Below are positions 9,225 through 18,331 of a DNA stretch of 64,000 nt, one piece after another. The stretch is from Neptuniibacter sp. 1_MG-2023 (lineage in GTDB: Bacteria > Pseudomonadota > Gammaproteobacteria > Pseudomonadales > Balneatricaceae), in assembly GCF_030547185.1 (NCBI RefSeq), contig NZ_JAUOQR010000001.1, positions 62,001 through 126,000 on the forward strand. The letters run 5' to 3'. Positions within the stretch are counted from its first letter, which is position 1. Every line of letters begins with the position of its first letter. Both the position numbers and the translations under genes were made by a program. The notes below the pieces were generated by a model. The model made no database searches, was not told the DNA's origin, and saw only the letters and a program-made list of their open reading frames with translations.

Positions 9225-10601
9225 TTAAGAGCGAGGTAATTGCTCTTTAATCTCCCACAGTATCTCTTCACCTATAACTGCAGGGGCTGCGACCCCTTCC
9301 GCCGTCAAGACGCTTAAGTAAACACCTGTGCGCGTACGAATAAGTTTCAATTGATACTGGCCAGTGTGCTCAAACTTACCAGAGTTGGCGTTGTATACAC
9401 CTGAGTCATCCCCACCAAACACATAGATAGGTTTACCTGCAAACCAGATCTTATAGCCTTTTTTGTTCGCTTCGTCTTCAGGATCATTCAACGTTCCAGC
9501 GGCTTGATTTTCAGTATTCTGGAAGCGAGCCGCCGTTTTACCGCTGGTATAACTTATACCTTCAGAATCGTCTTCTACACCTAAGGCTGCAGATATGGCA
9601 CTTGTATCTAGAGTAATTGGACCACGATCGGCATGCAGCCATTCAAAGAAGCCCATCTCTTCTTCATTTTCAAAAGGCGTTGACGTCGTGTACGTCATAT
9701 AAAATAAACCCAAGTCAGGATCGCGTGTACCTACATCCATATCGGCTTTATCTAATGCAGTACTAACATTATTCCAAGCAGACTCTACATCAGCATCAAG
9801 TTTTAATACCGCATTACCACGTGAGTCACGTCCTAACTGCGTGCCTAAACGGCGCTGCTCTTGGAAAGCAACCAATGTTTGAGCACTACGATCACCGGTA
9901 GCTTTACCTAGGTAACGTAACATTTCAAACATCATATCGGATTTATAACTAACACCTCTCGCCTGTTCGCTCCAGTCGACTTCCGCTGCTTCATTATCTT
10001 CAGCAAAGCGTATATGTTGCATCGCTATAGAAGTACGATTTGGGTCACCATCAACAGGCTTCAAACTGACCTGTAATTTATCCTTAGTTGCACCCGGAAG
10101 GTCTTGGAATGTAAGGCGCTTCACCCAAGAATCGACAAAGCTTAGCTCCTTGGCTTCATGAGTAATCCACTGAGTCTCCATAACCCCTTGACGCGGATCC
10201 GATTTAACAATATCTATACCATTAAACTGCCAAAACTCCTGCAATTTAACCCATACATTTGTTATACCTTCATCAACGATAATCAGTTTATCGCCATCCT
10301 CACGCTTTAAACTAACCGCTTCCGTACCAGATTCAGCATAGAAAAACTCAGGTCTAGGAACAATAAAGTCCCCAGTACGTGCTGTTGCGACATCACTGAT
10401 TTCTGGAATAGTAAGCGACTCTTCTGTCTGCTTAACATTAAGATGCTCAGGCACTTCTAAACGCTGGCCGGTTTCAGCTAATTCATAATCTTGGCTACGA
10501 TCACGAACAATACCGTTTTCACCATAGATTGGATTATTATCCAACGCACCACAGCCCGCCATTAACAGGCTAACTGTCGATAGAGCTAAAATCTTTTTCA
10601 T
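9225..10601 (-). CDS. bamC: outer membrane protein assembly factor BamC (lipoprotein)
   Basis: The precursor has a lipoprotein signal peptide with lipobox LLMAGC (Cys17), followed by the conserved BamC lasso segment DRSQDYELAETGQRLEVPEHL that contacts BamD. Two helix-grip domains follow. BamC is an accessory lipoprotein of the BAM complex, which folds beta-barrels into the outer membrane. At 458 residues it is much longer than E. coli BamC (344); the extra length sits mostly in the second half, with an acidic stretch around residues 345-385. It lies 12 bases after dapA, the dapA-bamC order known from E. coli, and ends at a terminator. Confidence 0.93.
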   Translation of the reverse strand: MKKILALSTVSLLMAGCGALDNNPIYGENGIVRDRSQDYELAETGQRLEVPEHLNVKQTEESLTIPEISDVATARTGDFIVPRPEFFYAESGTEAVSLKREDGDKLIIVDEGITNVWVKLQEFWQFNGIDIVKSDPRQGVMETQWITHEAKELSFVDSWVKRLTFQDLPGATKDKLQVSLKPVDGDPNRTSIAMQHIRFAEDNEAAEVDWSEQARGVSYKSDMMFEMLRYLGKATGDRSAQTLVAFQEQRRLGTQLGRDSRGNAVLKLDADVESAWNNVSTALDKADMDVGTRDPDLGLFYMTYTTSTPFENEEEMGFFEWLHADRGPITLDTSAISAALGVEDDSEGISYTSGKTAARFQNTENQAAGTLNDPEDEANKKGYKIWFAGKPIYVFGGDDSGVYNANSGKFEHTGQYQLKLIRTRTGVYLSVLTAEGVAAPAVIGEEILWEIKEQLPRS

Positions 10602-10613
10602 TATTATGATCGC

Positions 10614-11489
10614 TTAAATAATTTCACTGCTACGTAACGCTTCACGCACAGTTGTATGATATTCATCAGCTAATACGGTTAACGGTAAACGGATACCAAG
10701 CCCCATTAACCCCATTTCAGTCATAGCCCACTTTACTGGGATAGGATTCGCTTCAACAAAAAGTTTTTCATGCAAAGGCATTAGTTTTTCTTGTATTGCA
10801 CGGGCGGCATCTGCATCACCGGTAATAGCACAACGGCAAAGCTGAGACATTTCCGCGGGTGCGACATTAGCAGTAACCGATATATTCCCATCGCCTCCGG
10901 CAATCATTAACTCAACCGCGGTAGCATCATCACCAGAATAGATCGCAAAATCGGCGGGAGAATTGTCAATCAAAAAACGTGCACGTTCTAAATCGCCAGT
11001 CGCTTCTTTTACACCGACAATATTATCGATTTCCGCAAGACGAAGAACAGTCTCAGGTAACATATCACAAGCAGTACGTCCTGGAACATTGTAAAGAATC
11101 TGCGGAATATCCACCGCTTCAGCAACGGCTTTATAGTGCAGAAACAAACCTTCCTGAGTTGGCTTGTTATAGTAAGGCGTGACCAATAGACAGGCATTCG
11201 CTCCTACGTTTTTAGCTTCTTGAGTTAACTCAATCGCTTCAGAAGTAGAGTTAGCCCCCGTACCCGCAATAACAGGGATACGTCCGGCGACTCGATCTAC
11301 CACACGTTTAATAACCTGACAGTGCTCATCGCAGTTTAAAGTAGCAGACTCACCCGTAGTGCCTACAGCGACGATAGAATCAGTGCCCTTATCCAAATGC
11401 CAATCAACCAGTTTATCGAGGGAATCCCAATCGATATCACCGTTAGAATGCATAGGGGTAACAAGAGCAACAATGCTGCCAGTAATCAT
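10614..11489 (-). CDS. dapA: 4-hydroxy-tetrahydrodipicolinate synthase
   Basis: From the ATG at 11489 the protein has 291 residues, matching E. coli DapA (292). Catalytic residues fall at the same positions: Schiff-base Lys161 in [11 protein letters not shown] and Tyr133 in ILYNVPGRT, with the GTTGE substrate loop around residue 43. It condenses pyruvate and aspartate semialdehyde in the first committed step of lysine and diaminopimelate synthesis. The frame is open another 20 codons upstream, but GGAG with proper spacing lies just before 11489 and the conserved start [13 protein letters not shown] begins there. It forms a unit with bamC. Confidence 0.96.
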   Translation of the reverse strand: MITGSIVALVTPMHSNGDIDWDSLDKLVDWHLDKGTDSIVAVGTTGESATLNCDEHCQVIKRVVDRVAGRIPVIAGTGANSTSEAIELTQEAKNVGANACLLVTPYYNKPTQEGLFLHYKAVAEAVDIPQILYNVPGRTACDMLPETVLRLAEIDNIVGVKEATGDLERARFLIDNSPADFAIYSGDDATAVELMIAGGDGNISVTANVAPAEMSQLCRCAITGDADAARAIQEKLMPLHEKLFVEANPIPVKWAMTEMGLMGLGIRLPLTVLADEYHTTVREALRSSEII

Positions 11490-11813
11490 TTTTTTCTCCA
11501 TGAGATAAATATCAGGTTTAGCAATGCCCAAATTACTCTGAGACACCACTTATTACAACCTTAAAAGCGTTACTAATCTTATTCTAGCTATATGAAAGTA
11601 ATGATTATTTAGCTAGATAATTAGTCAATTATCCATAACGATAGAAAGACTCTTAACAATATAAGAAGCCACATAAACAACCACTATTATCTATGATAAT
11701 GTGGACATCAAATAGCCCCTTATAATCTAAAACCTATCTGGTATCGTATAAAGGGTCGTTATTCTATACGATTTTGTACTTTGTTGAGTAGCCATCATCA
11801 CTAAGGATTTACT

Positions 11814-12281
11814 ATGAACTGCGTTTCAATCGATAAAAAAGTGCCATCTTTTACTTCTCAAGCAACCAGTGAACAAACAATCACCCTATCAGAGCTACAA
11901 GGTAAAAACGTAGTTATCTATTTCTACCCAAAAGACAGTACTCCGGGCTGCACCACAGAAGGCCAAAATTTCCGCGATTTAATCGATGAATTTGAAGCAG
12001 CTAATACCCTTATATTTGGCGTTTCCCGTGACAGCTTACGTGCACATGAAAACTTCAAAGCTAAACAATCATTCCCCTTTGAATTAATTAGCGATCCCGA
12101 TGAAACCTTGTGCAAATTATTCGATGTCATCAAACTTAAGAAAAACTACGGTCGTGAATATATGGGGATCGAACGCTCTACTTTTCTCATTGACAGTGAA
12201 GGCGTACTTAAACAGGAATGGCGTGGTGTAAAAGTAAAAGGCCACGTAGATGAAGTTTTAGCTGCAGCTCAAGCACTTTAA
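11814..12281 (+). CDS. bcp: thioredoxin-dependent peroxiredoxin (Bcp/PrxQ type)
   Basis: A 155-residue BCP/PrxQ peroxiredoxin with the peroxidatic cysteine in STPGCTTEGQNF (Cys46). It reduces hydroperoxides in the cytosol using thioredoxin. In E. coli Bcp a resolving cysteine sits five residues after the peroxidatic one. Here that position is Gln51, so the enzyme either works as a one-cysteine type or uses another cysteine; Cys3 and a Cys in ETLCKLFDV are the alternatives. The gene diverges from dapA across a 264-base gap, the usual bcp/dapA neighbourhood, and ends in a hairpin against the convergent perM. Confidence 0.92.
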   Translation: MNCVSIDKKVPSFTSQATSEQTITLSELQGKNVVIYFYPKDSTPGCTTEGQNFRDLIDEFEAANTLIFGVSRDSLRAHENFKAKQSFPFELISDPDETLCKLFDVIKLKKNYGREYMGIERSTFLIDSEGVLKQEWRGVKVKGHVDEVLAAAQAL

Positions 12282-12292
12282 ACAATCAACCT

Positions 12293-12315
12293 AAGCAGCA
12301 CTTAGGTGCTGCTTT
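12293..12315 (+). terminator. hairpin after bcp, overlapping the perM end
   Basis: AGCAGCA (12294-12300) and TGCTGCT (12307-12313) form a stem followed by TTC downstream of bcp. The segment also contains a second, mutually exclusive hairpin, CCTAAG/CTTAGG (12290-12306). The T tract is short, so termination strength is uncertain. Confidence 0.5.
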
Positions 12316-13378
12316 CATCAGATGTAAGCATCTTTGTTTTAGGCCATGCATTAATAATAGCTTTAAACAACGTCGCTAAAGGTATAGCGAAGAACAACCC
12401 CCAAAACCCCCACAGCCCGCCAAAAACAAGTACTGCTACAATAATCGCTACAGGATGAAGGTTGACCGCCTCAGAAAACAGTAGAGGGACTAATACATTA
12501 CCATCTAAGGCTTGAATAATTCCGTAAGCGATCATTAGATACATAAAATCGCCACTCCACCCCCACTGAAAGAATGCAATCAGAGCTACAGGAATAGTAA
12601 CTAAAGCAGCGCCTATATAGGGGATCAGAACCGACAACCCTACTAATATACCCAACAACGCAGCGTAATTAATCCCTAGCAAGATAAAGGTCAGATAAGT
12701 AACAACCCCTACTACCACAATCTCTATCGCCTTGCCCCGAATATAGTTTGCGATCTGATCATCCATTTCAGTCCAAACCGCTCTCATCATATCCCGTTTT
12801 TCTGGCAGAAAAGAAACCCACCACCGCGAAAGCGAAGCGCCATCTTTTAAAAAGAAAAATACAAGAATAGGCACTAAAACCAGATAGATCAAAAGCGCCA
12901 TAATGGACGTTAGTGAGTTTAACGAGAAGGTCACCACCCACTGCCCCATCTGAGAGAGTTCAGACTTAGCAAGATTGATCAACTCTAACACTCGAGTTTC
13001 AGATATATACTCAGGATAACGTTCAGGTAGTAATAGAAGCACCGATTGTATCTGCGTCATAATCCTCGGTAATTCATTAAAAAGGTTGACCGACTGCTGC
13101 CACCCCAATGGCATAACAATAAATAGCAAAGCCGCTACACAGCCTATAAACGCCAAAAACACTAAGATAACAGAAGGCAGATGGGGGATTTTAAGTTGTT
13201 TAAGTCTATTGACGCCACCCTGCATTAAAAACGCCAAAATGATACCTGAAAAAACAGGAGCCAGCGCCTGTCCTAAAGTTAAAATAACTAGTAACGCAGC
13301 AGCCAACAAAATAAAAAGCAGTATAGCTTCTTCATCAGAAAAATAGCGTTCGACCCATTTACTAAATATTTTCCGCAT
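12302..13378 (-). CDS. perM: AI-2E/PerM family membrane permease
   Basis: The 358-residue protein has six to eight predicted membrane segments and the AI-2E transporter family signature: a long soluble central part, then GINYAALLGILVGLSVLIPY and FGGLWGFWGLFFAIPLATL near the C-terminus. E. coli PerM (YfgO) lies in the same bcp/bepA neighbourhood, which supports the name. Members have been linked to autoinducer-2 export or Na+/H+ exchange, but the role of PerM itself is not settled. It starts 12 bases after the TusA-like gene, so the two are probably co-transcribed. Confidence 0.88.
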   Translation of the reverse strand: MRKIFSKWVERYFSDEEAILLFILLAAALLVILTLGQALAPVFSGIILAFLMQGGVNRLKQLKIPHLPSVILVFLAFIGCVAALLFIVMPLGWQQSVNLFNELPRIMTQIQSVLLLLPERYPEYISETRVLELINLAKSELSQMGQWVVTFSLNSLTSIMALLIYLVLVPILVFFFLKDGASLSRWWVSFLPEKRDMMRAVWTEMDDQIANYIRGKAIEIVVVGVVTYLTFILLGINYAALLGILVGLSVLIPYIGAALVTIPVALIAFFQWGWSGDFMYLMIAYGIIQALDGNVLVPLLFSEAVNLHPVAIIVAVLVFGGLWGFWGLFFAIPLATLFKAIINAWPKTKMLTSDESST

Positions 13379-13390
13379 TGACCTTCTTTT

Positions 13391-13627
13391 TTAACCTCTT
13401 CGAATAATATAAACGTACGGTTCCACATCAGTGAACGAATCAACCAAATCATGGTCAGATTGATCTGTAAATGCTTTAAAATCACGGATTGAGCCAGCAT
13501 CCGTGGCAATTACTTTTAAAATAGTGTCAGGCTGCATTTTATTTAATGCTTGCTTAGCCTTTAATAAAGGTAATGGGCAGTTTAACCCCGATGTATCAAG
13601 GGTTAAATATATATCATAATCAGTCAT
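13391..13627 (-). CDS. TusA/SirA-family sulfurtransferase-like protein
   Basis: A small protein (78-80 residues) with the TusA family motif LDTSGLNCPLPLLKAKQAL, including the CPxP active cysteine near residue 17, and the C-terminal half-fold ending in YVYIIRRG. TusA relays persulfide sulfur for tRNA 2-thiouridine synthesis; YedF and other family members have less clear roles. It lies upstream of perM, a pairing common in gammaproteobacteria. ATG at 13627 opens the family start; an ATG two codons earlier (13633) is also possible, and neither has a strong ribosome-binding site. Confidence 0.85.
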   Translation of the reverse strand: MTDYDIYLTLDTSGLNCPLPLLKAKQALNKMQPDTILKVIATDAGSIRDFKAFTDQSDHDLVDSFTDVEPYVYIIRRG

Positions 13628-13807
13628 GAACATGTCTTAAGTGTAAAGTTTTAAAAGTCACCAAGATATACGCCCTTTTCGCTAGTAAAACATCATCTTA
13701 CATAGGTAATAACGCTTCTTTAACGGTTTGCTATTGTCGAAAGGGATTTAGTTCAGCACTATATACCATTATTGTTTGCATTAGCACGGGCTTTTTCGGA
13801 TAGATAT

Positions 13808-15244
13808 ATGCGCAACAGATGTTTAAATTTCCTGCTTCCTCTAATGGCCTTATGCCTGCCCTACTCCATATCGGCAGAGCCTCAACTGCCTGATATAGGA
13901 AGCAGCGGTTACAGTATCATTTCACAACAGCAAGAGTACCAATTAGGTCGCGCTTGGGCACGCGTACTACGTGGCAGCACCCGGATTTATGATGACGCTT
14001 TAGTTAGCCAATACATTGAAGAACTAACATGGAGTTTAGTGACCCATAGCCAACTGACAGATCGCCGTTTAGAGGTCATTGTTCTAGACAATCCAACTAT
14101 TAACGCTTTTGCTGTTCCTGGCGGCATCATTGGTGTTCAAACCGGCCTACTATTAACTGCTCAAAATGAAGCACAGCTAGCCTCGGTTCTTGCCCATGAG
14201 CTTGCCCATTTAAGCCAGCGCCACTTTGCCTCACAGCTTGAAGAGCAGCGCCGCAACCAACCCTTTTTTATCGCTTCAATTTTAGGCAGTATTCTACTCG
14301 CCGCGGCCAACACTGAAGCGGGCGTAGCGGCCATACAAACCTCAATGGCGGCATCTACATCATCTAAACTGTCCTTCAGCCGCCAAAACGAGCGCGAAGC
14401 CGATTATATAGGCCTACAAACCTTAATCGCCGCAGGTTATGCGCCATCTCAAATGGCGAATATGTTTACACAGCTACAACAGGCCGCTCGTTTTAGCCGC
14501 ACAGTACCTGAATTCCTACTCACCCACCCGGTTACTCAGTCAAGGATTGCGGATGCTCAAAATAGAGCAGCCAACTTCAAAGGTAAGGCAACAAAAGAGA
14601 ACTCAATTTCCTTTGATATTGCCAAAATACGTATTCAAGTGAACTACGCACAAGATATCAAGAAGCTACTGGCTAAATATCAAGATCAGCTCGCCCTGCA
14701 TGGCAGCGACTCGCTCAGATATGCTGTTGCCTACGCGGCCTTAAAAGATAAAAAATTCGATATTGCTAAACAGCAGATGGCGAAATTTTCACCTACATTT
14801 AAATCACAACTAAGCAGCCAACTTCTCGATGCCGAATATTTCATTGCCCAAGAGAATTTCATACAAGCGGATAAGATTCTATCTAAACTGCACAACATTT
14901 ACCCCGGCAACCACGCTATCAGTTATATCTACGCCGACAACCTTGTCTATTTAAATAAGCCACATAAAGCAACGGAGCTGTATAAAGGCTTGGTAGAAAA
15001 CAACCCTAACGATAGCCGTGCTTGGTACCTACTAGCGGAATCTTATGGTTTAGAAGGCAATATTCTTGGCGTACATGAGGCACGTATAGAGTACTTTCTA
15101 CTCACCGCCAATATAGATAGAGCACTAAAACAAGTGGACTATGCGCTTAAAGAGCCTAGCCTAACTCCCAACGAAAAAGCCCGCTTAGAACAACGCAAAG
15201 AAGACGCAAAAAAGATCAGAGAGTCACTCGAATTTGATTTCTAA
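13808..15244 (+). CDS. bepA: beta-barrel assembly-enhancing protease BepA (M48 metallopeptidase)
   Basis: From ATG 13808 the precursor begins with a clear signal peptide (MRNRCLNFLLPLMALCLPYS, cleavage after SISA). The M48 peptidase domain has zinc-binding HELAH near residues 130-134 and the third ligand region NEREADYIG. Tetratricopeptide repeats fill the C-terminal half. BepA is a periplasmic chaperone-protease that helps LptD and other barrels assemble at the BAM complex and degrades stalled ones. A longer frame from TTG 13772 would add 12 residues before the signal peptide and is less likely. It diverges from the tusA-like/perM pair and ends in a strong terminator. Confidence 0.93.
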   Translation: MRNRCLNFLLPLMALCLPYSISAEPQLPDIGSSGYSIISQQQEYQLGRAWARVLRGSTRIYDDALVSQYIEELTWSLVTHSQLTDRRLEVIVLDNPTINAFAVPGGIIGVQTGLLLTAQNEAQLASVLAHELAHLSQRHFASQLEEQRRNQPFFIASILGSILLAAANTEAGVAAIQTSMAASTSSKLSFSRQNEREADYIGLQTLIAAGYAPSQMANMFTQLQQAARFSRTVPEFLLTHPVTQSRIADAQNRAANFKGKATKENSISFDIAKIRIQVNYAQDIKKLLAKYQDQLALHGSDSLRYAVAYAALKDKKFDIAKQQMAKFSPTFKSQLSSQLLDAEYFIAQENFIQADKILSKLHNIYPGNHAISYIYADNLVYLNKPHKATELYKGLVENNPNDSRAWYLLAESYGLEGNILGVHEARIEYFLLTANIDRALKQVDYALKEPSLTPNEKARLEQRKEDAKKIRESLEFDF

Positions 15245-15247
15245 CCA

Positions 15248-15280
15248 TAAAAAAATCCCGCTGCTGCGGGATTTTTTTTA
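15248..15280. terminator. bidirectional terminator between bepA and nadA
   Basis: ATCCCGC (15255-15261) and GCGGGAT (15266-15272) form a GC-rich stem with loop TGCT. It is flanked by a run of A on the left and a run of T on the right, so it can end both bepA (+) and nadA (-). Confidence 0.92.
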
Positions 15281-15294
15281 TGCTCACAATTAAA

Positions 15295-16350
15295 TTAACG
15301 ATTATTAAGCGCCGCTGAAAAATCCAGCATGCGCTGCAAAGGCTTACGCGCATCCGTAATCAAAGCAGGATCGACATGTATCTCATCCTGCCCAGACTCA
15401 AGCGCATGTAACACACTCTCTAAGCCGTTCATCGCCATCCACGGGCAATGTGCACAGCTACGACAGGTCGCCCCTGATCCTCCCGTAGGCGCCTCAATAA
15501 ACTCCTTGCCCGGCGCAGCCTGCCTCATCTTGTAGAAAATCGCATTATCCGTCGCAACAATAAACTGCTTATTCGGCATATTTTTCGCTGCATTAATTAA
15601 TTGAGTCGTAGACCCCACCGCATCAGCAATATCGACTACCGAATCCGGTGACTCTGGATGAACTAAGACCGCCGCATCAGGATAGACCTTCTTAATATCA
15701 AGAATACCTTTCGCCTTAAACTCATCATGCACAATGCAGGCTCCATCCCACATCAACATCTCGATACCCGTTTGGCGCTGTACATAAGAGCCCAAATGCT
15801 TATCAGGGGCCCAAATAATTTTTTTGCCTTGATCAGCCAGATGCTCAACTACATCGAGCGCAATACTTGAAGTTACCACCCAATCAGCACGCGCTTTAAC
15901 CGCCGCAGAAGTATTCGCATATACAACTACCTCATGGTCAGGATGGGCATCACAGAAAGCGGAAAACTCATCGATTGGACAACCAATATCTAAAGAACAG
16001 GTCGCCTCAATCGTTGGCATAATGACACGTTTATTTGGCGTCAATATTTTCGCAGTTTCGCCCATAAACTTAACACCCGCAACCACCAACGTACTAGCTG
16101 AGTGCGCATTACCAAAACGTGCCATCTCTAACGAATCAGATACACAACCACCGGTCTCATCCGCTAATTGTTGAAGCACCGCATCCGTATAATAATGAGC
16201 AACTAAACACGCATCTTTCTCTTTCAATAACGCTTTAATACGCTGTTTATAATCATCCACCTGCGCCTCACTCATATCTAGAGGCAGATGCTCTTTGGCA
16301 AAGTGTTCTTGCACAAGAATGCGGTCTGAAATGTCTTGTTTGCTCAACAT
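15295..16350 (-). CDS. nadA: quinolinate synthase A
   Basis: A 351-residue NadA, the 4Fe-4S enzyme that condenses iminoaspartate with dihydroxyacetone phosphate to quinolinate in NAD biosynthesis. Recognisable motifs are [16 protein letters not shown] and [14 protein letters not shown], plus the cysteine regions TCSLDIGCP and [14 protein letters not shown] near the C-terminus; three of these cysteines hold the cluster. E. coli NadA has 347 residues. ATG at 16350 is chosen over a TTG at 16374, which has no ribosome-binding site. The gene lies downstream of tRNA-Lys on the same strand, as in Pseudomonas-like genomes. Confidence 0.95.
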   Translation of the reverse strand: MLSKQDISDRILVQEHFAKEHLPLDMSEAQVDDYKQRIKALLKEKDACLVAHYYTDAVLQQLADETGGCVSDSLEMARFGNAHSASTLVVAGVKFMGETAKILTPNKRVIMPTIEATCSLDIGCPIDEFSAFCDAHPDHEVVVYANTSAAVKARADWVVTSSIALDVVEHLADQGKKIIWAPDKHLGSYVQRQTGIEMLMWDGACIVHDEFKAKGILDIKKVYPDAAVLVHPESPDSVVDIADAVGSTTQLINAAKNMPNKQFIVATDNAIFYKMRQAAPGKEFIEAPTGGSGATCRSCAHCPWMAMNGLESVLHALESGQDEIHVDPALITDARKPLQRMLDFSAALNNR

Positions 16351-16374
16351 GTGATGTTTGTACTCATATATCAA

Positions 16375-16634
16375 GGGAATAAAACGCTGCCTATCTCACC
16401 AATAACCAGCAGCGAAACCACTGAAGACTAGCGCTCAGCAGAAAAAAATAAATTATATCACAGAGATTAAAAGCCTAACGACTATAAAGCAGGGATTTAA
16501 TAACCGCTAAACGTGAGGTGATCTGCTTATCAGCTGTGCGTTTTAATGTTTTGTCGAGGTTCTTACCTCTAGCCACCTGTAGAGCACAAGGATAACGCTA
16601 TCGAAACCAGCATCTTTTGACACTAAACCTAAGT
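16375..16634. other. intergenic stretch upstream of nadA
   Basis: No gene is supported here. The stretch presumably holds the nadA promoter. I see no strong hairpin or repeat in it apart from the REP-like element that follows at 16635. Confidence 0.5.
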
Positions 16635-16663
16635 CCTTCGCTCACGGGGTGAGCTCCTACAGG
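16635..16663 (+). repeat. REP-like palindromic element (single copy)
   Basis: CTTCGCTCACGGGGTGAGCT followed by CCTACA folds into a perfect GCTCAC/GTGAGC hairpin with loop GGG and tail TCCTACA. The same hairpin-plus-tail plan recurs at 61964-62250, so this is a member of a dispersed REP family. Confidence 0.75.
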
Positions 16664-16691
16664 AAGGGAAAAATTTAGATATTTTAGGCAT

Positions 16692-16717
16692 AAAAAAACC
16701 AGCACAGGGCTGGGTTC
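16692..16717 (-). terminator. terminator after tRNA-Lys
   Basis: On the minus strand AACCCAGC and GCTGGTT pair around a CCTGT loop with one bulged C, followed by TTTTTTT. It starts seven bases beyond the CCA end of the tRNA. Confidence 0.8.
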
Positions 16718-16723
16718 TTTAAG

Positions 16724-16799
16724 TGGTGGGTCGTACAGGATTCGAACCTGTGACCAATTGGTTAAAAGCCAACTGCTCTACCAGCTGAGCTAACGACCC
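16724..16799 (-). tRNA. tRNA-Lys (anticodon TTT)
   Basis: A 76-base cloverleaf is read on the minus strand. Its acceptor stem GGGTCGT pairs with ACGACCC, the D arm contains GCTC..GAGC, and the anticodon stem-loop CTTTTAA has anticodon TTT. The T loop is GGTTCGAATCC, followed by discriminator A and an encoded CCA. It decodes lysine AAA/AAG. It lies 51 bases after queC, the arrangement seen in Pseudomonas-like genomes, and is followed by its own terminator. Confidence 0.97.
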
Positions 16800-16850
16800 A
16801 CTTGGAGGAGGCGTATTCTACGCACCAAAAGCGGGAAAGCAAGGCTTTTT

Positions 16851-17534
16851 TTACTGGTAGCGTGTTGGGTCTTTAATTCCTGCGTCCACAAAACCTTTTG
16901 TACGTAACCGACAGCTGTCACAAACACCACAGGCACGACCTTGATCATCCGCTTGATAACAAGAGATCGTCAAACCGTAATCAACATTCAGCGCTGTACC
17001 CGCTTGGATAATCTGCTCTTTAGTTAGATCGATCAACGGTGTCTCTATACGAATAGGATCACCGCTTACACCACGTTTAGTGGCAAGGTTCGCCATAGTT
17101 TCAAATGCAGCAATATATTCTGGTCGACAATCAGGATAGCCGGAGTAATCCACCGCATTGACGCCGATAAAAATAGCATCCGCTTCTAACACTTCAGCCC
17201 AACCTAAAGCCAAAGACATAAATACCGTGTTACGTGCTGGCACGTATGTCACTGGAATCTCATCCGTCTCCTCTTCAGGAACATCAATACTATGATCAGT
17301 CAGCGCAGATCCGCCAAAATCTTCAAGGTGAAGGCGAATCACTTGATGCTCAACCGCTTTTAGCTGTTTAGCGATCTCTTTAGCTGCATTAAGTTCTGTC
17401 AGCGAACGCTGTCCATAATCAAAGCTCAGTACATAGCAGTCATAACCACGGTCAGAAGCAATGGCTAGCGCTGTTGCTGAGTCCAAGCCGCCAGAAAGCA
17501 GTACCACTGCTTTAGGGGAAGCAGGCGTATTCAT
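16851..17534 (-). CDS. queC: 7-cyano-7-deazaguanine synthase QueC
   Basis: The 227-residue enzyme has the ATP-pyrophosphatase P-loop [15 protein letters not shown] at its N-terminus and the C-terminal zinc-binding cysteines [17 protein letters not shown]. QueC converts 7-carboxy-7-deazaguanine to preQ0 in queuosine synthesis. The length matches E. coli QueC (231). It starts 14 bases after cpoB at the end of the Tol-Pal block. In related genomes queE lies between cpoB and queC; here it is absent, so the substrate must come from a queE located elsewhere. Confidence 0.96.
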   Translation of the reverse strand: MNTPASPKAVVLLSGGLDSATALAIASDRGYDCYVLSFDYGQRSLTELNAAKEIAKQLKAVEHQVIRLHLEDFGGSALTDHSIDVPEEETDEIPVTYVPARNTVFMSLALGWAEVLEADAIFIGVNAVDYSGYPDCRPEYIAAFETMANLATKRGVSGDPIRIETPLIDLTKEQIIQAGTALNVDYGLTISCYQADDQGRACGVCDSCRLRTKGFVDAGIKDPTRYQ

Positions 17535-17548
17535 GTATATTTCCAGAT

Positions 17549-18328
17549 TTATTGAAGACGTTTAAATTCTTCGGCCAAACGGACGGCAGAAGAGTCCGGA
17601 TACTTAGTAATAACAAGATCTAAGTATTCAGTGGATTTTTTACTATCACCTAGCTGATCGTAGACAATACCAAGTTTATAAGCGGCATCCGGTGCTTTAC
17701 GGTGATCAGCAAATCGTGTGACAACCTGCATAAAAGATTCGCGCGCCAACTCAGGTTTCTGTTCGGCCAAGTTCACTTCACCAAGCCAATAATAGGCATT
17801 AGCTAAGCGTTCGCTTTGCGGGTAATCTTTAATAAAAGCAGTAAATGCTTCAGCCGCTTTAGGAAAGTTGCGCTCTCGCACTAACCCAAAGGCTTCGCGA
17901 TAGGCTTTAGCATCACTAGGTGCTGCATCAGACTGCACAAGTTCAGGCTGGGATTGAGTAACTGTAGGCGTTGGCTCAGCACTACTCAGATCAGTAGAAA
18001 CAGGCGTACTGGGAGCTGAGGTTGTAGATATAGATGATATACGTCGATCAAGATCTCGGTAACGATCCAATTGCTGACGTTCCATCTGCTTTAGACGGTA
18101 ATCCTGCTGCTCTAACTGCCCTCTTAATGATCGCACCTCATCCTGCAACTGCTGGACAATAAGTACAAGCTCACTACCGCTTGACGCTTGAGGAGTATAA
18201 GTCGCCGTTTGAGATGAGCTTTGGCCACTATCGACGCCTAACTCAATCACCGGAACCTCTTCAGCAACAGCACTAGCGCTGAGTAACAGCGCCAGTGTTG
18301 ATGTATATACTGTGTATTTTGAAGTCAT
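17549..18328 (-). CDS. cpoB: cell division coordinator CpoB (Tol-Pal associated TPR protein)
   Basis: The 259-residue precursor has a signal peptide (cleavage after ASAVAEE), then a glutamine- and arginine-rich coiled coil (about residues 50-95) that trimerises the protein. A Ser/Thr/Pro-rich linker and C-terminal tetratricopeptide repeats (about 140-259) follow, with [20 protein letters not shown] and [20 protein letters not shown]. CpoB (YbgF) is periplasmic; it binds TolA and PBP1B and links outer-membrane constriction to septal peptidoglycan synthesis. It starts three bases after the pal stop, so it is the last Tol-Pal gene, and queC follows closely. Confidence 0.94.
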   Translation of the reverse strand: MTSKYTVYTSTLALLLSASAVAEEVPVIELGVDSGQSSSQTATYTPQASSGSELVLIVQQLQDEVRSLRGQLEQQDYRLKQMERQQLDRYRDLDRRISSISTTSAPSTPVSTDLSSAEPTPTVTQSQPELVQSDAAPSDAKAYREAFGLVRERNFPKAAEAFTAFIKDYPQSERLANAYYWLGEVNLAEQKPELARESFMQVVTRFADHRKAPDAAYKLGIVYDQLGDSKKSTEYLDLVITKYPDSSAVRLAEEFKRLQ

Positions 18329-18331
18329 AAA

